From Cricetomys ansorgei (lineage: Eukaryota > Chordata > Mammalia > Rodentia > Nesomyidae), in the NCBI GenBank assembly GCA_026225945.1, contig JAMJFZ010000320.1, positions 12,561,501 to 12,625,500 on the forward strand: a DNA stretch of 64,000 nt, in the 5' to 3' direction. The notes under the pieces are model-generated. The model was not told where the DNA came from and searched no databases. It saw nothing but the letters and a program-made list of their open reading frames with translations. The translations under genes were made by a program, and so were the position numbers. Shown piece by piece: positions 45,545 to 56,175 of the stretch. Within the stretch, counting starts at the first letter, position 1, and the number at the start of each line of letters is the position of its first letter.

Positions 45545-46069
45545 GAGCCCAAAAAACGTTTGTATGTTTAATTGCCCATCTTAGCTGAACTTTGGAGCCT
45601 TCCTGTGATTATGGATCACAACAGTAATACAAGAAGGCAGGCTAATGGAGAAAACAATTTGGCAGTGTCACCATACAGTGGCCCACAGGTTGTCCTCCAA
45701 GTGACTCACTGTTACTGTTTCTACGAGTCACACGGGAGAACCATTACCACAATTTCCCTTTTTAATAATAAAATACTATCCATTCTTTCCTCTCCAAACA
45801 GTATATAAGTGCTTTCAAAACGCTCTAATCCTTTCCATATGTTTTTCCTATGTATACCTCCACCACCTTGGCCTAAGTTTTATGTTCTCAGTGCTTGGAC
45901 TGTCTGCTGGCTTGTCTTCTTTTTTCTCTTATGCACACCTTTGTCCACACAGTGGTCAACATGATCTTCAGAGAAAAAAACAAAGCAAAACAAAAAAACC
46001 CGAAAAACAAAAAAAAACAGAAACACTTACATGGCTACACGGTGTCATTTCCCTCCTGCAGGCTTCTCA
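45545..46069. other. unassigned, possibly decayed L2
   Basis: A weak L2-like order occurs at 45850-45990 ('gtgcttggactgtctgctgg', 'ccacacagtggtcaacatga'). A run of A-rich sequence lies at about 45975-46015. Confidence is low. Confidence 0.35.
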
Positions 46070-46395
46070 CAGACCAAATGTGTATGTCCCCATGAAATTC
46101 ACATGTGGAAGCCCCAGTTTCCTCTGTCAGTGTGTTTGGAAATAAGGTCTGTGTGAGGGCAGTTTGCATCAAATGACGTCACAGGGTAGGGTCACATCAG
46201 ATGCTGTGTGTCCGTACAAGAAGAGGGCTCAGATAGCTGCTTCTCTCTTTGTGTATTTACCAAGGAGGACGCCCCCACTGGCCATTGAACTTGACCATGG
46301 ACTTTCTCAGCTCCAGACTAGAGACATGACTGTGTGTTGTTTAGGCCACTCAGGATTTGGCATCTTGTTACAGCCTGCTGAGCTCAAGAGTGCGG
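46070..46395 (+). mobile_element. MLT1A-like LTR
   Basis: 'agaccaaatgtgtatgtccc', 'ttggaaataaggtctgtgtg', 'gtacaagaagagggctcaga', 'ggactttctcagctccagac' and 'gtttaggccactcaggattt' follow MLT1A from end to end. The 136-codon ORF starting at 46164 overlaps it and has no independent support. Confidence 0.8.
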
Positions 46396-46547
46396 TTTTC
46401 CATCACCCCTGGGATGAAATCGAAGCCGTCCATCACGACTCGCTGTCAGCCTGTCTACCCTGCTCACATCAGCTTCGCCTCAGGTTGTACAGCGATGTCA
46501 GGCTCCGTTCCATGCAGCCTTCACTTCCAGTGAGTGGTCTCCTCTTG

Positions 46548-46765
46548 GTACATCCAGTCCTCTTAGTGCTTTAGCTCAAATGTTTGTCCCTTGCAGAGGC
46601 CCTCTCTTACTGGATGCCTGCTTCCTCCTCTTGTTCTCCATCACTGCCTGTGATATACCCTTAGGGTTGTTTCCTTCTCAGCTGACTCCTGCGCTGGATT
46701 GTAGATTCCTGGTGGGAAGCGTGTGTCTCCTTGCGAACTATTATATATCAGCTGACCACCTTACC
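46548..46765 (+). repeat. L2 3' region fragment
   Basis: 'ctttagctcaaatgtttgtc' with 'ttgcagaggccctctcttac' and 'ctggattgtagattcctggt' follow the L2 3' order. Confidence 0.65.
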
Positions 46766-46809
46766 CCCCCGGTGCACAACACCTGTTTGTGACATGGGTA
46801 GAGCTGCCA

Positions 46810-47790
46810 TATTTTTATTTTATTTTTTAAAATGAGTACATAAAATAATAAATTCCTATACGCATTCTGATCTTGTTCTTCCCGTTCCTTGCTCCTCCGA
46901 ATGCCTGCTCTCTTCCTGCAGGTCCCTCTCCTCCCTCCAGTGTCTTCCTTCTGCTGTCATATGCGTTCTGCTCATTCCTTTCCCAGTTCCCTGACGTTTC
47001 CTTAAGACGTGTCTCCATTTCATGGCTCTCGTTCCAGTTTCTTGGCATACACCCCACCTGCACATATACATACATATAAAAATTAAAACCTAGGATCTAC
47101 CTATGGGAGAAAACATGCAATGTTTATCTTTCGGGGTCTGGCTTGATTCACTTAATATAATAATCTGCAGTTGTATAGTTTCCCTACAACGACTGAATAA
47201 AACTCCATTACGTATATGGACCACATTTCTTTATCTCTTCATCTGTCGATGGGCACATAGGTTGGTCCCACTTCCTGGCTATTATGAATAGTACTGCCGT
47301 AAACATGGGAGTGTGTTTCTGTGGCAGGATTTGGAGTTCTTTGGGTATATCCTCAGCGTTGGTACAGCTGGGTCATATGGCAGTTTTACCTTTGAGGAAC
47401 TTCCGAGGTGATTTCCATAGTGGCTGTAACTTTTTTTTCTAATTCGGCAGGGAATAAGGCCTCATCTTTTCTCATATGCTTATTTGCTTCCTTGACGTTA
47501 GATATTCTGACTGAGGTAAGGTGGGATGGAATCTCAGAAGAGTTTTAATTTATATTTTTTTCTGGTGGTTAATCGGAGAAATCTTACAGAAAAATCATCT
47601 TGGCCACCATTTGCTTTTTCTTTTGAGAACAGCCTGTTCAGTTCATTGGCCCATTTACTGATGGGGAGATTCATTGTGCTTTGATGTTTATTTTTTTTGC
47701 ATTTCATTTTTTTCTACCCTTGTCTGGAGTATAATGGGTAAAATAGTTCTCTCATTCTGTAGTCTGTCCAATGAGCTGACATTTGAGTAA
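46810..47790 (+). mobile_element. old rodent L1 segment
   Basis: The order is characteristic: 'cacatatacatacatataaa', 'gggagaaaacatgcaatgtt', 'aataaaactccattacgtat', 'cttcatctgtcgatgggcac', 'ttgggtatatcctcagcgtt', 'cagctgggtcatatggcagt', 'ttccatagtggctgtaactt', then 'cagcctgttcagttcattgg' and 'ctctcattctgtagtctgtc'. It is a 3'-region L1 piece without an intact reading frame. It lies just right of an L2 fragment. Confidence 0.8.
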
Positions 47791-48036
47791 AGCCAACTCT
47801 TGCTATATTCTGCAAAGGCTCATGGAGCCAGCCGTCTGCATTCTGTACCCAGATCATCCTATCAGTGAGTGACTGGAGGCTTTGGGGCTCACTTATGACA
47901 GTGACTAGGATTCCAGGACTCTGGAAGTTGATTCAGAAGAAAGCATATGTTCTAAGAACATGCATTAAGTCTTTTTTGTTTGTTTGTTTGTTTCTGTGGG
48001 TTTTTGTGAGTGCAGAGTTCCCGAGGGAGCGAACAG
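47791..48036. other. unassigned sequence
   Basis: A (GTTT)n run lies at about 47978-47992, and otherwise nothing is recognised. This segment links the L1 piece to the next LTR. Confidence 0.4.
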
Positions 48037-48449
48037 TGCAGAGTCACCAACCTAAGAAACAGACTCTGGGGAAATCCTCCATGATTCAAATCCATTTATT
48101 GTAGAGGGAAAACAGGTTTTTATGGAGAAGGTAGAACAGTGCACAAGGGAGAAGCCCAATAGCACATTGGTCTATGCTTACTAGACACTTCAATCAGCTT
48201 ACCTAAAGCTTGTTAATCAGAGAGGCATGAGTAAAGGTCAGTAAAGGCCCAATAGCCAATATTGGTGAACAAGGTTTTCATAAAGGCAGAGAAAGTGGAT
48301 ACTGTTCTGGCAGGCTTTTCAACTAGTCTACTGAGGACCCACCATATAAAGGGCCACACACGCATGTGCTACAGGACAAGGTACTGGCCCAGAGCAGGTA
48401 CTGAAGCCTGCCTCTCTATCCTGCCATCATGATCCAGTAGCTACCAACA
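48037..48449 (-). mobile_element. ERV LTR, copy A
   Basis: It starts TG near 48037 and ends 'gtagctaccaaca' at 48449, about 413 bp. AATAAA lies on the minus strand near 48094-48100. It aligns with 55777-56175 along most of its length: 'cagagtcaccaacctaagaa', 'tttattgtagagggaaaaca', 'cacaagggagaagcccaata' and 'gaggacccaccatataaagg'. The terminal bases and duplication are uncertain. Class not resolved. Confidence 0.65.
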
Positions 48450-48454
48450 TATTT

Positions 48455-48584
48455 CTGAGACAGGTTCGCATGAATACCAGGTTGTTCCTCCTGCCTCCAC
48501 CTCTCAAATACTGGGGTTATATGCATGTTACCATGCTTGCTATATGTTAGGCTTGTACTCTACCAACTGAGCTACATCTGGCCC
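48455..48584 (-). repeat. B4-type SINE (RSINE1-like)
   Basis: 'ctgagacaggttcgcatgaa' and 'ctgcctccacctctcaaata' form the reversed B1-like half, and 'gtactctaccaactgagcta' forms the reversed ID-like head ending near 48584. It abuts the LTR end. Confidence 0.75.
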
Positions 48585-49399
48585 AATTGCTCATTTTTAA
48601 GACAGTGGATGGCATGGTAGCTTTCCAAATAGTTTAGTCACCTCCACAGAGAGGTTAGGATATACAGAACCAGCGAGACAACATTAACAGTGGGTAGTTT
48701 CTTATTCCATGGTGATTTCTTTGAAAATGATGCTAATAACATGGTATAAAGATATTGTAGTGAAATGTTTTTCATTTATCTCCCTTTCTCTTCCATTTTC
48801 CCAAGCCAGTTCTTATGGCCTTGAGTAAGAATGCTACTGTGTTTTTAAAAATAACCCTTCATTTTCGTGTTCCCCAATTAATGCTCCTTGAAATTTTGAA
48901 AAGTACTCCTGAAAATTCATTTCTCATTGAATATATTGAAAAAAAAGGCTTGAAATTGTGAAGTTTTGTCAATATATGAAAATGGGAAAAGTTGTGACGG
49001 GATAAGATTTCCAAATTTGGGTACATGTGAATCGTGTTTTAATATTTTACTAAATTGCTTACACTACGAGTCTGAATACAGAAACAGTGGATTTATTCAT
49101 GCTGGAAGCCCCACTATCTGATATCTAATGAACGAAACGGGGTCTGCTGGGCTCTCCTGTAGGGAAAGATGTGCTCTCTCCTCTAAATCGCAGTAGAGAC
49201 CTGCCCCTTCTCTTCCCTTAGTTATTCAGGATTCTCTTTGGCAGGCTTCTTTCTTACCAGAAATTTCTGCGTTGCAACGATTAGGGCCCTGCTTTAACTG
49301 TGTCATGCCCACTGACACACGTAGCATGAATACTGCCTTCAGAGCTCTGAATGCCATTTCTCTGTCTCCACAGGTCAATCTAAATCCTACCTTTCCACT
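48585..49399. other. unassigned unique sequence
   Basis: No repeat is recognised. The sequence is A/T-rich with no coding signal. Confidence 0.4.
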
Positions 49400-49455
49400 A
49401 GGCCTTCTCTGCCCGCAACTGCCCTACTTTGGATGTCAAGCTTAGTGCCTATATG
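49400..49455 (+). repeat. possible L2 fragment
   Basis: 'aaatcctacctttccactag' and 'gccttctctgcccgc' resemble the L2 segment 'aaatcctaccttctcc...aagccttccc'. The match is short. Confidence 0.3.
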
Positions 49456-49668
49456 GGGCCAGAGAACAGCTTTGCGATTTGGGCCAACGTGGACTGTGGA
49501 ATATGGAGAGGACTGTATACAGAAAGTTTTTCATTCACCTAATACTAAATTGTTCCAAAAAAACTCCATCACCTGAGTGTGAACCTCAATGGTGCAGTCA
49601 CTAGAACTAAGCACCCACCACTTACTGTTCGTTCTGGTGGTTTAAGTTTCTGGGGCCTCTAGAAATGG

Positions 49669-49985
49669 GTGATTTTCTCAGCTACGCTAGTGACCCTGAA
49701 GAGAAAGGATTCCGCTCTCCATGTCTGTTGCCCGGTGGCTGTCCCGATGCTACCGTATGCATGTAGCAGATGTATGATGATTTGTGTTCACCGGAGGCCT
49801 GATCGACATGTCAGTGCACAGGAGTGCACGCTGCATGGGTGCGCGAGTGCACAATGGCCACTCTGGCTTGCTGCAGTACAACTTTCCCCGGAGCGTGTGC
49901 TGCTTAACGAGGGACTGCTGGGTAAAGCGTTCCATGGCCAGATCATTTTGGGAAAAGCTGACTTTAGCAAGGTTAAAGTTTAATG
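49669..49985. other. CpG-rich patch with unassigned ORFs
   Basis: About 14 CpG dinucleotides occur in roughly 260 bp (49684-49935), far more than in flanking DNA. The motif agtgcac occurs three times within 40 bp (49813-49819, 49823-49829, 49846-49852). ORFs of 60-105 codons are open in several frames on both strands (longest 49669-49983, plus). They share no domain with known proteins, and I do not call any of them a gene. Confidence 0.35.
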
Positions 49986-50639
49986 TTTTCCTTTACTGCA
50001 GGTTTTTTTTTAATAGCCTGAAAATGTTAATGAGTGCTATATGCATTTTTAAAAGGGAGAATGAAAAAAGATGGTGATCGTCAATCCCAACCCGCTGCGT
50101 CTTAAAAGTACATTTCTATCCTCTGGTTTCTCCTCAGATCCTGTAAGCTCTTTGCTTTTTTTCCCAAAAGCACATTTCTCAGATTCTCTCAGAATTATGG
50201 TCTTGGGTGAGAATTCTGTTTTATCAACCCCTCGGGTTCATATGGAATTCGGAGAGTGCAAGCGAGAGTCAGGCTGTTTTCTTCAGTATTGTTGATGCTG
50301 AAAGAGGTGTCATTGTTTGTAGACAGTTTGAGCTTTGTCATGAGATGGTAGTGCCGGCTTCCAGACTTCTGTGTGCAGCTATGGTGAGGGGCCCTTGAGC
50401 TGAACAGCTCAGGGGAGTCTCTAACTTCTGTCTCTCCAATATTGCAATTGCTGTCTCTCATATTAAAGGTCTTTTCTGTTTGCAACATTTGGAATGGGTT
50501 CTGTCGCCTGCACTGCAGCAGAAGGATCCAAGGGACACAGACTGTGGGATGGTTCTGTTTTTGTGTCATAACTCGAGGTCATGGTTCTTTAGAACAAATT
50601 TGGGAAAATTGCCTATGGAAAGAACACTGAAATCAATAT
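49986..50639. other. unassigned unique sequence
   Basis: No repeat is recognised. A 124-codon minus-strand ORF (50195-50569) lacks a domain. A poly(T) lies near 50005. Confidence 0.4.
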
Positions 50640-50840
50640 TAGAAGATCTGAGCCGGAGCCATGGGCTCACTTACTAGGTTGGGGAGGCGGCATTCCCTGT
50701 GAGTCTTGAGCTTCTTTTCCTTATTTGAAATCTAAGGACAATAATTCCTGCCCCGCAGACCTCACAGGGTTGTCAGGAGAATCAAACGGGATGATGAATG
50801 TGAAAGTGGTCTGGAAACTGTAAATTGTTATAGGAATGCG
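50640..50840 (+). repeat. MIR-family SINE
   Basis: 'gggctcacttactaggttgg', 'ttccttatttgaaatctaag', 'gacctcacagggttgtcagg', 'agaatcaaacgggatgatga' and 'tctggaaactgtaaattgtt' follow the MIR/MIR3 order. Confidence 0.8.
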
Positions 50841-51977
50841 AGGCACGGCCATTAGTCATGCTGCCATCTATGAAAATGAATGTTAGATTCATAATGCAGG
50901 GGCATCATTCTCATAAGGATTGCCAGTGTTGTCTGTGCTTCCTGGAGAACACTGGTGGTTTGATAGATTAATCGGTTGGGAACGAAAATACCACCAGCCT
51001 TGCCGAATAGACAACGAACCTGAAGGAACATTCCACTGCTCCCAAGGTGGCCTCTTTGGAACAGAGGCTTCTCTTTCCTCCCTATCTTTTCCAGATTAAA
51101 GCCTTTGGGGGAAGAAAGTCTCCTAATGGAATCTTTTACATCTTCAAAACGGACTGAAGGAAATACGGCAAAAAAAAAAAAAAAATTCCTTCATTCGATT
51201 TTCAGTTGGAGAGATGGGTCCTTTCATCAGCAGATGGGAGTACACACAGCCCCTACAGTCTGCGCCAGTAATCTCCAAAACCCGATTTACATAAATTTAA
51301 CTTTGTAATCTTGTGGTTATATGACTGCATTAAAATGACAAATAGCGTGACACATGATGGTGTGCTTTCCTGTGTTGATATCGTGGCTGCGTGTTGAACC
51401 AACAGCTGCTCAAGTGGAGGTGACTCTCACTTGCCAGCCTTCCCTTCCTGGGGACTTGAATATTCAGGGGCCGCCCCTAATCTGAGAGAAGGAAGACGAC
51501 TTATTTAGTTCAAACCTCTCCTTTTTATCACAATATAAAACCATGTGCAGGTACGTATCTCTTTGCAATAAACAAAATAGCCACCGCTATCAGATTTGAG
51601 GTAGTAGTGATATCTATGCCCCATCTAAACATCTTGAGTGTAGTGGACACAATTAACGTCTGTTTGGGAAGGAGTAAATTGAATCTTGTTTTGGCTTTGT
51701 AGATTTTAATCATGCCACCAATAATATTTGGGTAGTTAGTAAAAGGTGATTGAAGATGAACTAGCAGATGTAGGTGAGGTGTTTGGACTCAAACTATGTC
51801 TCTTCTTTGTTACTTTTTTCTTCCTTTTTCATTATTCTCCTCTCTTCCTTTATTTCACCCATCCCTCTTTGCAATAGGGGGTGCCTCTTATGTCCCAGAT
51901 ATGCTCAAGCCATAAAGAATAGAGTATCTGATACTCTCTCATAGTAGGCTGACAGTTCTGTCTCCCAATCCCCCTGG
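50841..51977. other. unassigned unique sequence
   Basis: No repeat is recognised. A poly(A) run of about 15 bases lies near 51171. Confidence 0.4.
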
Positions 51978-52112
51978 CCTGTCTGCTGGATCTCAAATTT
52001 CTAGACTCCATGAGGATGGGACCTGGTCCACACTGCACACTGCTGTATTTTTCATGACTAGATAGTGTTCTGCGCATAGCTTCTGCCTAATAAGTATTTA
52101 TTAAACTACTCA
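51978..52112 (+). repeat. L2 3' end fragment
   Basis: 'tctagactccatgaggatgg', 'ctgctgtatttttcatgact' and 'taagtatttattaaactact' follow the L2 terminal order. Confidence 0.65.
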
Positions 52113-52439
52113 GTCTCTTTTAGGGTTGTTACTTCTCATCTGTCTACTGTAGCCTACATCATGTTTGACTCCTGCTGCTCCCCACTCTGCCCTCCACTTG
52201 TCAAAGAGGCAACTTCAGCTGATTCTAATGCACTGATGGTCACATGGTCACAGTGTGTCCCAGTACAAGAGCCCCACAGCCTGAGCTAAGGAGTCTTCCA
52301 GATTTGGAAGGATAAAGCTCTTTATGGGTTTATAGTTGGTTTAGGGAGTAGGAATATGTGTATGACTAGAGGAATAATTATACTAGTCAAGAAAAATTAA
52401 GAGCTGTAAGGAAGTTGCGGAAGTTCCATAAAGGGAATA
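52113..52439. other. unassigned sequence
   Basis: No repeat is recognised. Confidence 0.4.
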
Positions 52440-52680
52440 AATAATGGGAACCTAGGAGGATGGGGAAAACCAAGAAGAAATGGAATTTGAAGCAGCTCTT
52501 CAGAAACAGCTAGAGTTTAAATAAGCAGAGAGAGGGTAAGGAGATAAGGAAAAACCCTGGCAATTTTAAGATTAGAACTTTCAGAGGCAATGAGGGAGAA
52601 ATAGAAACCAGACCTCTAGAGAGACACATGAATGCGAGACTGAGGAGGAAAATGTAACCTTTTCCCCACAAAGGTTTATT
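52440..52680 (-). repeat. possible L2 fragment
   Basis: The region resembles the reversed L2 segment that holds 'gcagctcttcagaaacagct' and 'tttaaataagcagagagagg'. The match is diverged and short blocks only are recognisable. Confidence 0.4.
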
Positions 52681-53079
52681 GAAAGCATGAGAAATAAGGG
52701 GGCAAAGCTCATAGGTGTTGATGGGTCATCTTCTCACCGTGCTACTGTATTCAGCCAATATATGCTTTTGCATGAATTTCGGGTGGAGATTTTATCCACC
52801 GTTAATACTCTCTTCTTCAATTTCTATATTTTAAATTTCTAATACAATGTTTCCTCTCCATCCCTGAGCAAGTAGCTTAAGCTTTCCTCCAGCTTAAAAA
52901 CTATCACTCACATCCATGAGTGTACCGGCAGCATGAATTGTGAGTTTTATGTGGGCTCTTCTCCCTCCATGCATGTTTTAGATCTGCAATTTCCCAGGCC
53001 TCTTCCTAGTTCTTTTTCCAACATGGACCATTTATATGTAGGGTAGTCCTGCAGACTTAGGCTTCTAAAATTAAGATAA

Positions 53080-53400
53080 ATTAAGATAAATATCTAAGAA
53101 TCATCAGCATGCCAGGGGAAAGGGAACATGTTAGGGAGAATGTGGAGAAGAGCCAGCCTGAGACAAGGAAAATTTGAAGGGTGGGCAGAGCAGGATCTGG
53201 GCTGCGGAGGAAATTGAAACAAAGGATTCTGGGTAGCCAGGGAAGAGTGTGAGGCTGGTGAAATGGTACTCCAGGAAGAAGAGATTTTAGCAAAGGATGC
53301 TACAAGCTTTTTAAACAACTTAAGGACTAGGAAGAGCCTGTTGAAAATGGAAAAAGCTCACTAGGAAAGGCAGCATTTAAATGATAGAGAAGATGCTAGG
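53080..53400 (-). repeat. L2 fragment
   Basis: 'tctaagaatcatcagcatgc', 'caggaagaagagattttagc' and 'aaaggatgctacaagctttt' follow the reversed L2 order. It may belong with the piece at 52440. Confidence 0.5.
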
Positions 53401-54589
53401 TTTGCATGGACTTGTAGTGGATGTAGTATAGAGTTAGCAGAATCAGCTCATGTGGACAGCCCTCTTTTGTGCTATTCTGTGAGGAAAGAGAAGAATAGTG
53501 TGGTAGAAGGAGGAGGATGTTTGACTTCAGCTGAGAGGAACTTGCTGTAGGCAGAGCAAAAGGTAAAAAGCTATTAATTTTATATGTCACCAAGTTCACA
53601 GCTAGTCAATAGAAACAGACAGGACCGCGTGGAGACCTACATTCAGGAAAGCGGAGTCTGTGAGATTCCAAGTTTCCTTGCGTTGTGGGTTCATTTCTAT
53701 TCTTTAAGTTTAATATATGTGTGGTGTTTCATTTCATCTCCTCACAGCGGTACATCATAATTTAATTTTTTCCGTGATGTAGGTATAAATAGAGATGCCA
53801 AGGCATATTTATGCATACAAGGTCATCACTAGGTACATGCACTAAATATTAATATTCCAATATCCTCTTCTCAGCTCGTGAGTCAAGGAAAAAATGCATT
53901 TTTCATAGCAATGATTTTTTTTTTTTCTGAAGCACAAGGCTGTGGGGGCTCTCTGTTTTCACAGAAAACAACAAGGTTATTATTACATTTTTCTGCAAGG
54001 GAAAAAAAAACATTATTTAGAAAACATGGTTAGCAAGGAGTAATGTTCTGCGTTTTATGTTTGATCAGGTCAGGATCCCCAAGCCAACAGATCTAGATGT
54101 GTCTGATGCTAATGGAAACCCTATGTGGCTAGATTTATTTTCTCATTTGCTATTCATGTTCTTGCTCCTCAGAGGGGCTTTCAGGGAACCCTATGTTCAT
54201 GGATATCGGTTGATGAGTGGCTTCATCACTGACTCTGGAGAAAGCCTGATGACCTAAATCTGGGAAAAATCAGAGCACTGAATTGCCTTATCTATAATGA
54301 CTGACATCTATGTTCTTTTGAGATCTAATCTAGGCTCTACTTGGGCACTGGGTGGAATAGTGGTGAAGGAACTCTGCAGCTGTAAGAGCTGAAGGGAGCT
54401 TAGAGCTACCATCTTGTTTCTACAAAGAAGCGCCAACCTGTGGATCGAGTTAGCGCGGAGGAGCGTGGTGTCAGATGGCCACTAAGGGCCTTACTCTTGG
54501 ACGCACTGGTGAAGTGCTTGCTTCTAAACGCATTTGAAGGATTGTCCTGAATGCTTTATTCATACAAGTCAACAAACAGCGTTTTGAGT
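53401..54589. other. unassigned A/T-rich sequence
   Basis: No repeat is recognised. The stretch 53750-54010 contains TATAAATAG near 53784 and several TAAT motifs and looks like a possible conserved element. Confidence 0.4.
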
Positions 54590-54758
54590 TGCATTTCTGC
54601 TCCGTGCTGTTGCAAACGCCTTAGCAGAGTCAGATAACTGATTGTTGCCACATTTGTGCACGCAGCCTCATGCAATTCCTCATGTAGTTCCCTCTGGGTA
54701 AAACCTGTTAACTTCATTTCATAGATGAAGGTCACAAAACTGCTAAGTCATGATTGGA
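54590..54758 (-). repeat. MIR SINE
   Basis: 'ctcatgcaattcctcatgta' and 'acttcatttcatagatgaag' with 'gtcacaaaactgctaagtca' follow the reversed MIR order from the 'cactgttctaag' block to the core. Confidence 0.65.
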
Positions 54759-55776
54759 AATGATTACGTTTTGTGCTGATTCATTGCACCATCATTAGTT
54801 TCTAGATGGTGGCTTCGAAGGAATGTAGGGTTTGGGAATTGAACACTTGCTTTGCCCTGCTGAATTTACCATTAAGGCAATGATGACAGCATTCAGTCCT
54901 GCTCTTGGTTCTCAGTGTGCTTTATTTATGCATTTTATGTCCTTTAGTTCTTCTCCCTTAACATGGATTAGCAATTCCTTTCTAGGATCATATTAAAGCC
55001 AATAGGCCCAAGGGACAAGTATTAACATGATGTATGTCCTCAACTTTAAATATTTCTTTCCGAGCCTGCCTGCCTATTGATTTGACTTTAATGTACCTTA
55101 TTTGCAGGTAAAGTAAATGAAGACTCAGCACTAGTATGTATTACCTGTTCAATACACATCTGTGGAATGATTGCTTGAGCACCTATAGTATGCATCAAAA
55201 TATTTGCCTTTGGTCCTCAGGAATGATTCCCTTGCCAATCTTTCTGAGCCATTCATCTCTCCGTGGACTGGCATCCATGCCTTTAGCTTTTCTTTTGAGT
55301 GTCAAACAATGAGAGTGACAGTGTGTTCATGCAAGTTGATTTCGGAAGGCCTGGCTACAAGGTTCCTCTTTCCTTATTTAGTAGTTGTTTATCTCAGCCT
55401 AGTTATTTACTTTTTCTGGGGGCTGTTCTTCAAATTTTGTTTTGAGAAATAATGGCTATGAAGCCTTCACTAAATTATTTATTATCGAGACATTATATAT
55501 ACTCATGGAAAGGAAAGGAAGAAAGGACTAGGCTTTGCTTTATCCGAGTAACAGATCAAGGGGCATCAATGCGTCTGAATAACTGAGAAGTACAGAGGAA
55601 GATAAAAGGGACATGCGGCAGGAAAGCTCTCCTCCAACCCCTGGTGCTTCTCAGACCTTCACCTCACTCTCTTCTCTACAGATATCACCACCACCTTCTT
55701 GTGGGCTTAGCTAGTATTTGCTTATATTAATGTGTGGGAATGTGGGATTATGGAGCAGGGGGTTGCCTAGAGGGGA
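54759..55776. other. unassigned sequence
   Basis: A weak 'gcttgagcacctatagtatg' at 55173 resembles the L2/MIR 'gagcacctactatgtg' block. Otherwise no repeat is recognised. Confidence 0.4.
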
Positions 55777-56175
55777 TGTGGGAGACAGAGTCACCAGCCC
55801 AAGAAACCAGACTAGGAAGACCAGCATCAGGGGCAGATGTGCTTTATTGCAGAAGAGGCAGGGTGTTTTATAGAGGAAGCAGGGCGTTGCATAAGGGAGA
55901 GGTCCAATTGCTTTGTTCCACGCCTAGTAAGCATGGACCTACCCAAGGCTAGCTATTGAGGTGGGGGTGGAGTGGCTTCCCTGGGGATCAGGGAGACTTT
56001 CAAGAAGACTGGGGTGGGAGTAGGGGTGGGAGTGGCCACTGCCCCTGGTAGGGTTTTCCACAGGGACTCCACAGTTCAGCCAGGATCCACCATTTAAGGC
56101 CACAAGACGGGTCGAGGGCCGGGTAGTCACTTTGCCAAAGGAGTCAGGGTCCGTATTCTCACTCATCCCCACACA
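55777..56175 (-). mobile_element. ERV LTR, copy B
   Basis: It is related to 48037-48449 along its length. Shared blocks include 'cagagtcaccagcccaagaa', 'gctttattgcagaagaggca', 'cataagggagaggtccaatt' and 'aggatccaccatttaaggcc'. AATAAA lies on the minus strand at 55843-55848. It begins with TG near 55777 and ends near CA at 56174-56175. The 120-codon minus-strand ORF at 55939-56301 crosses the LTR end and is not evidence of a gene. Confidence 0.65.

Noticed and set aside
49669..49983. 105-codon ORF as a gene
   Set aside because: Several frames are open here on both strands because of GC-richer composition. No domain or splice signals were seen.
48449..55777. A 7.3-kb provirus between two related LTRs
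   Set aside because: The interior contains SINEs, MIRs and L2s and no retroviral reading frame. The two LTRs are also well diverged.
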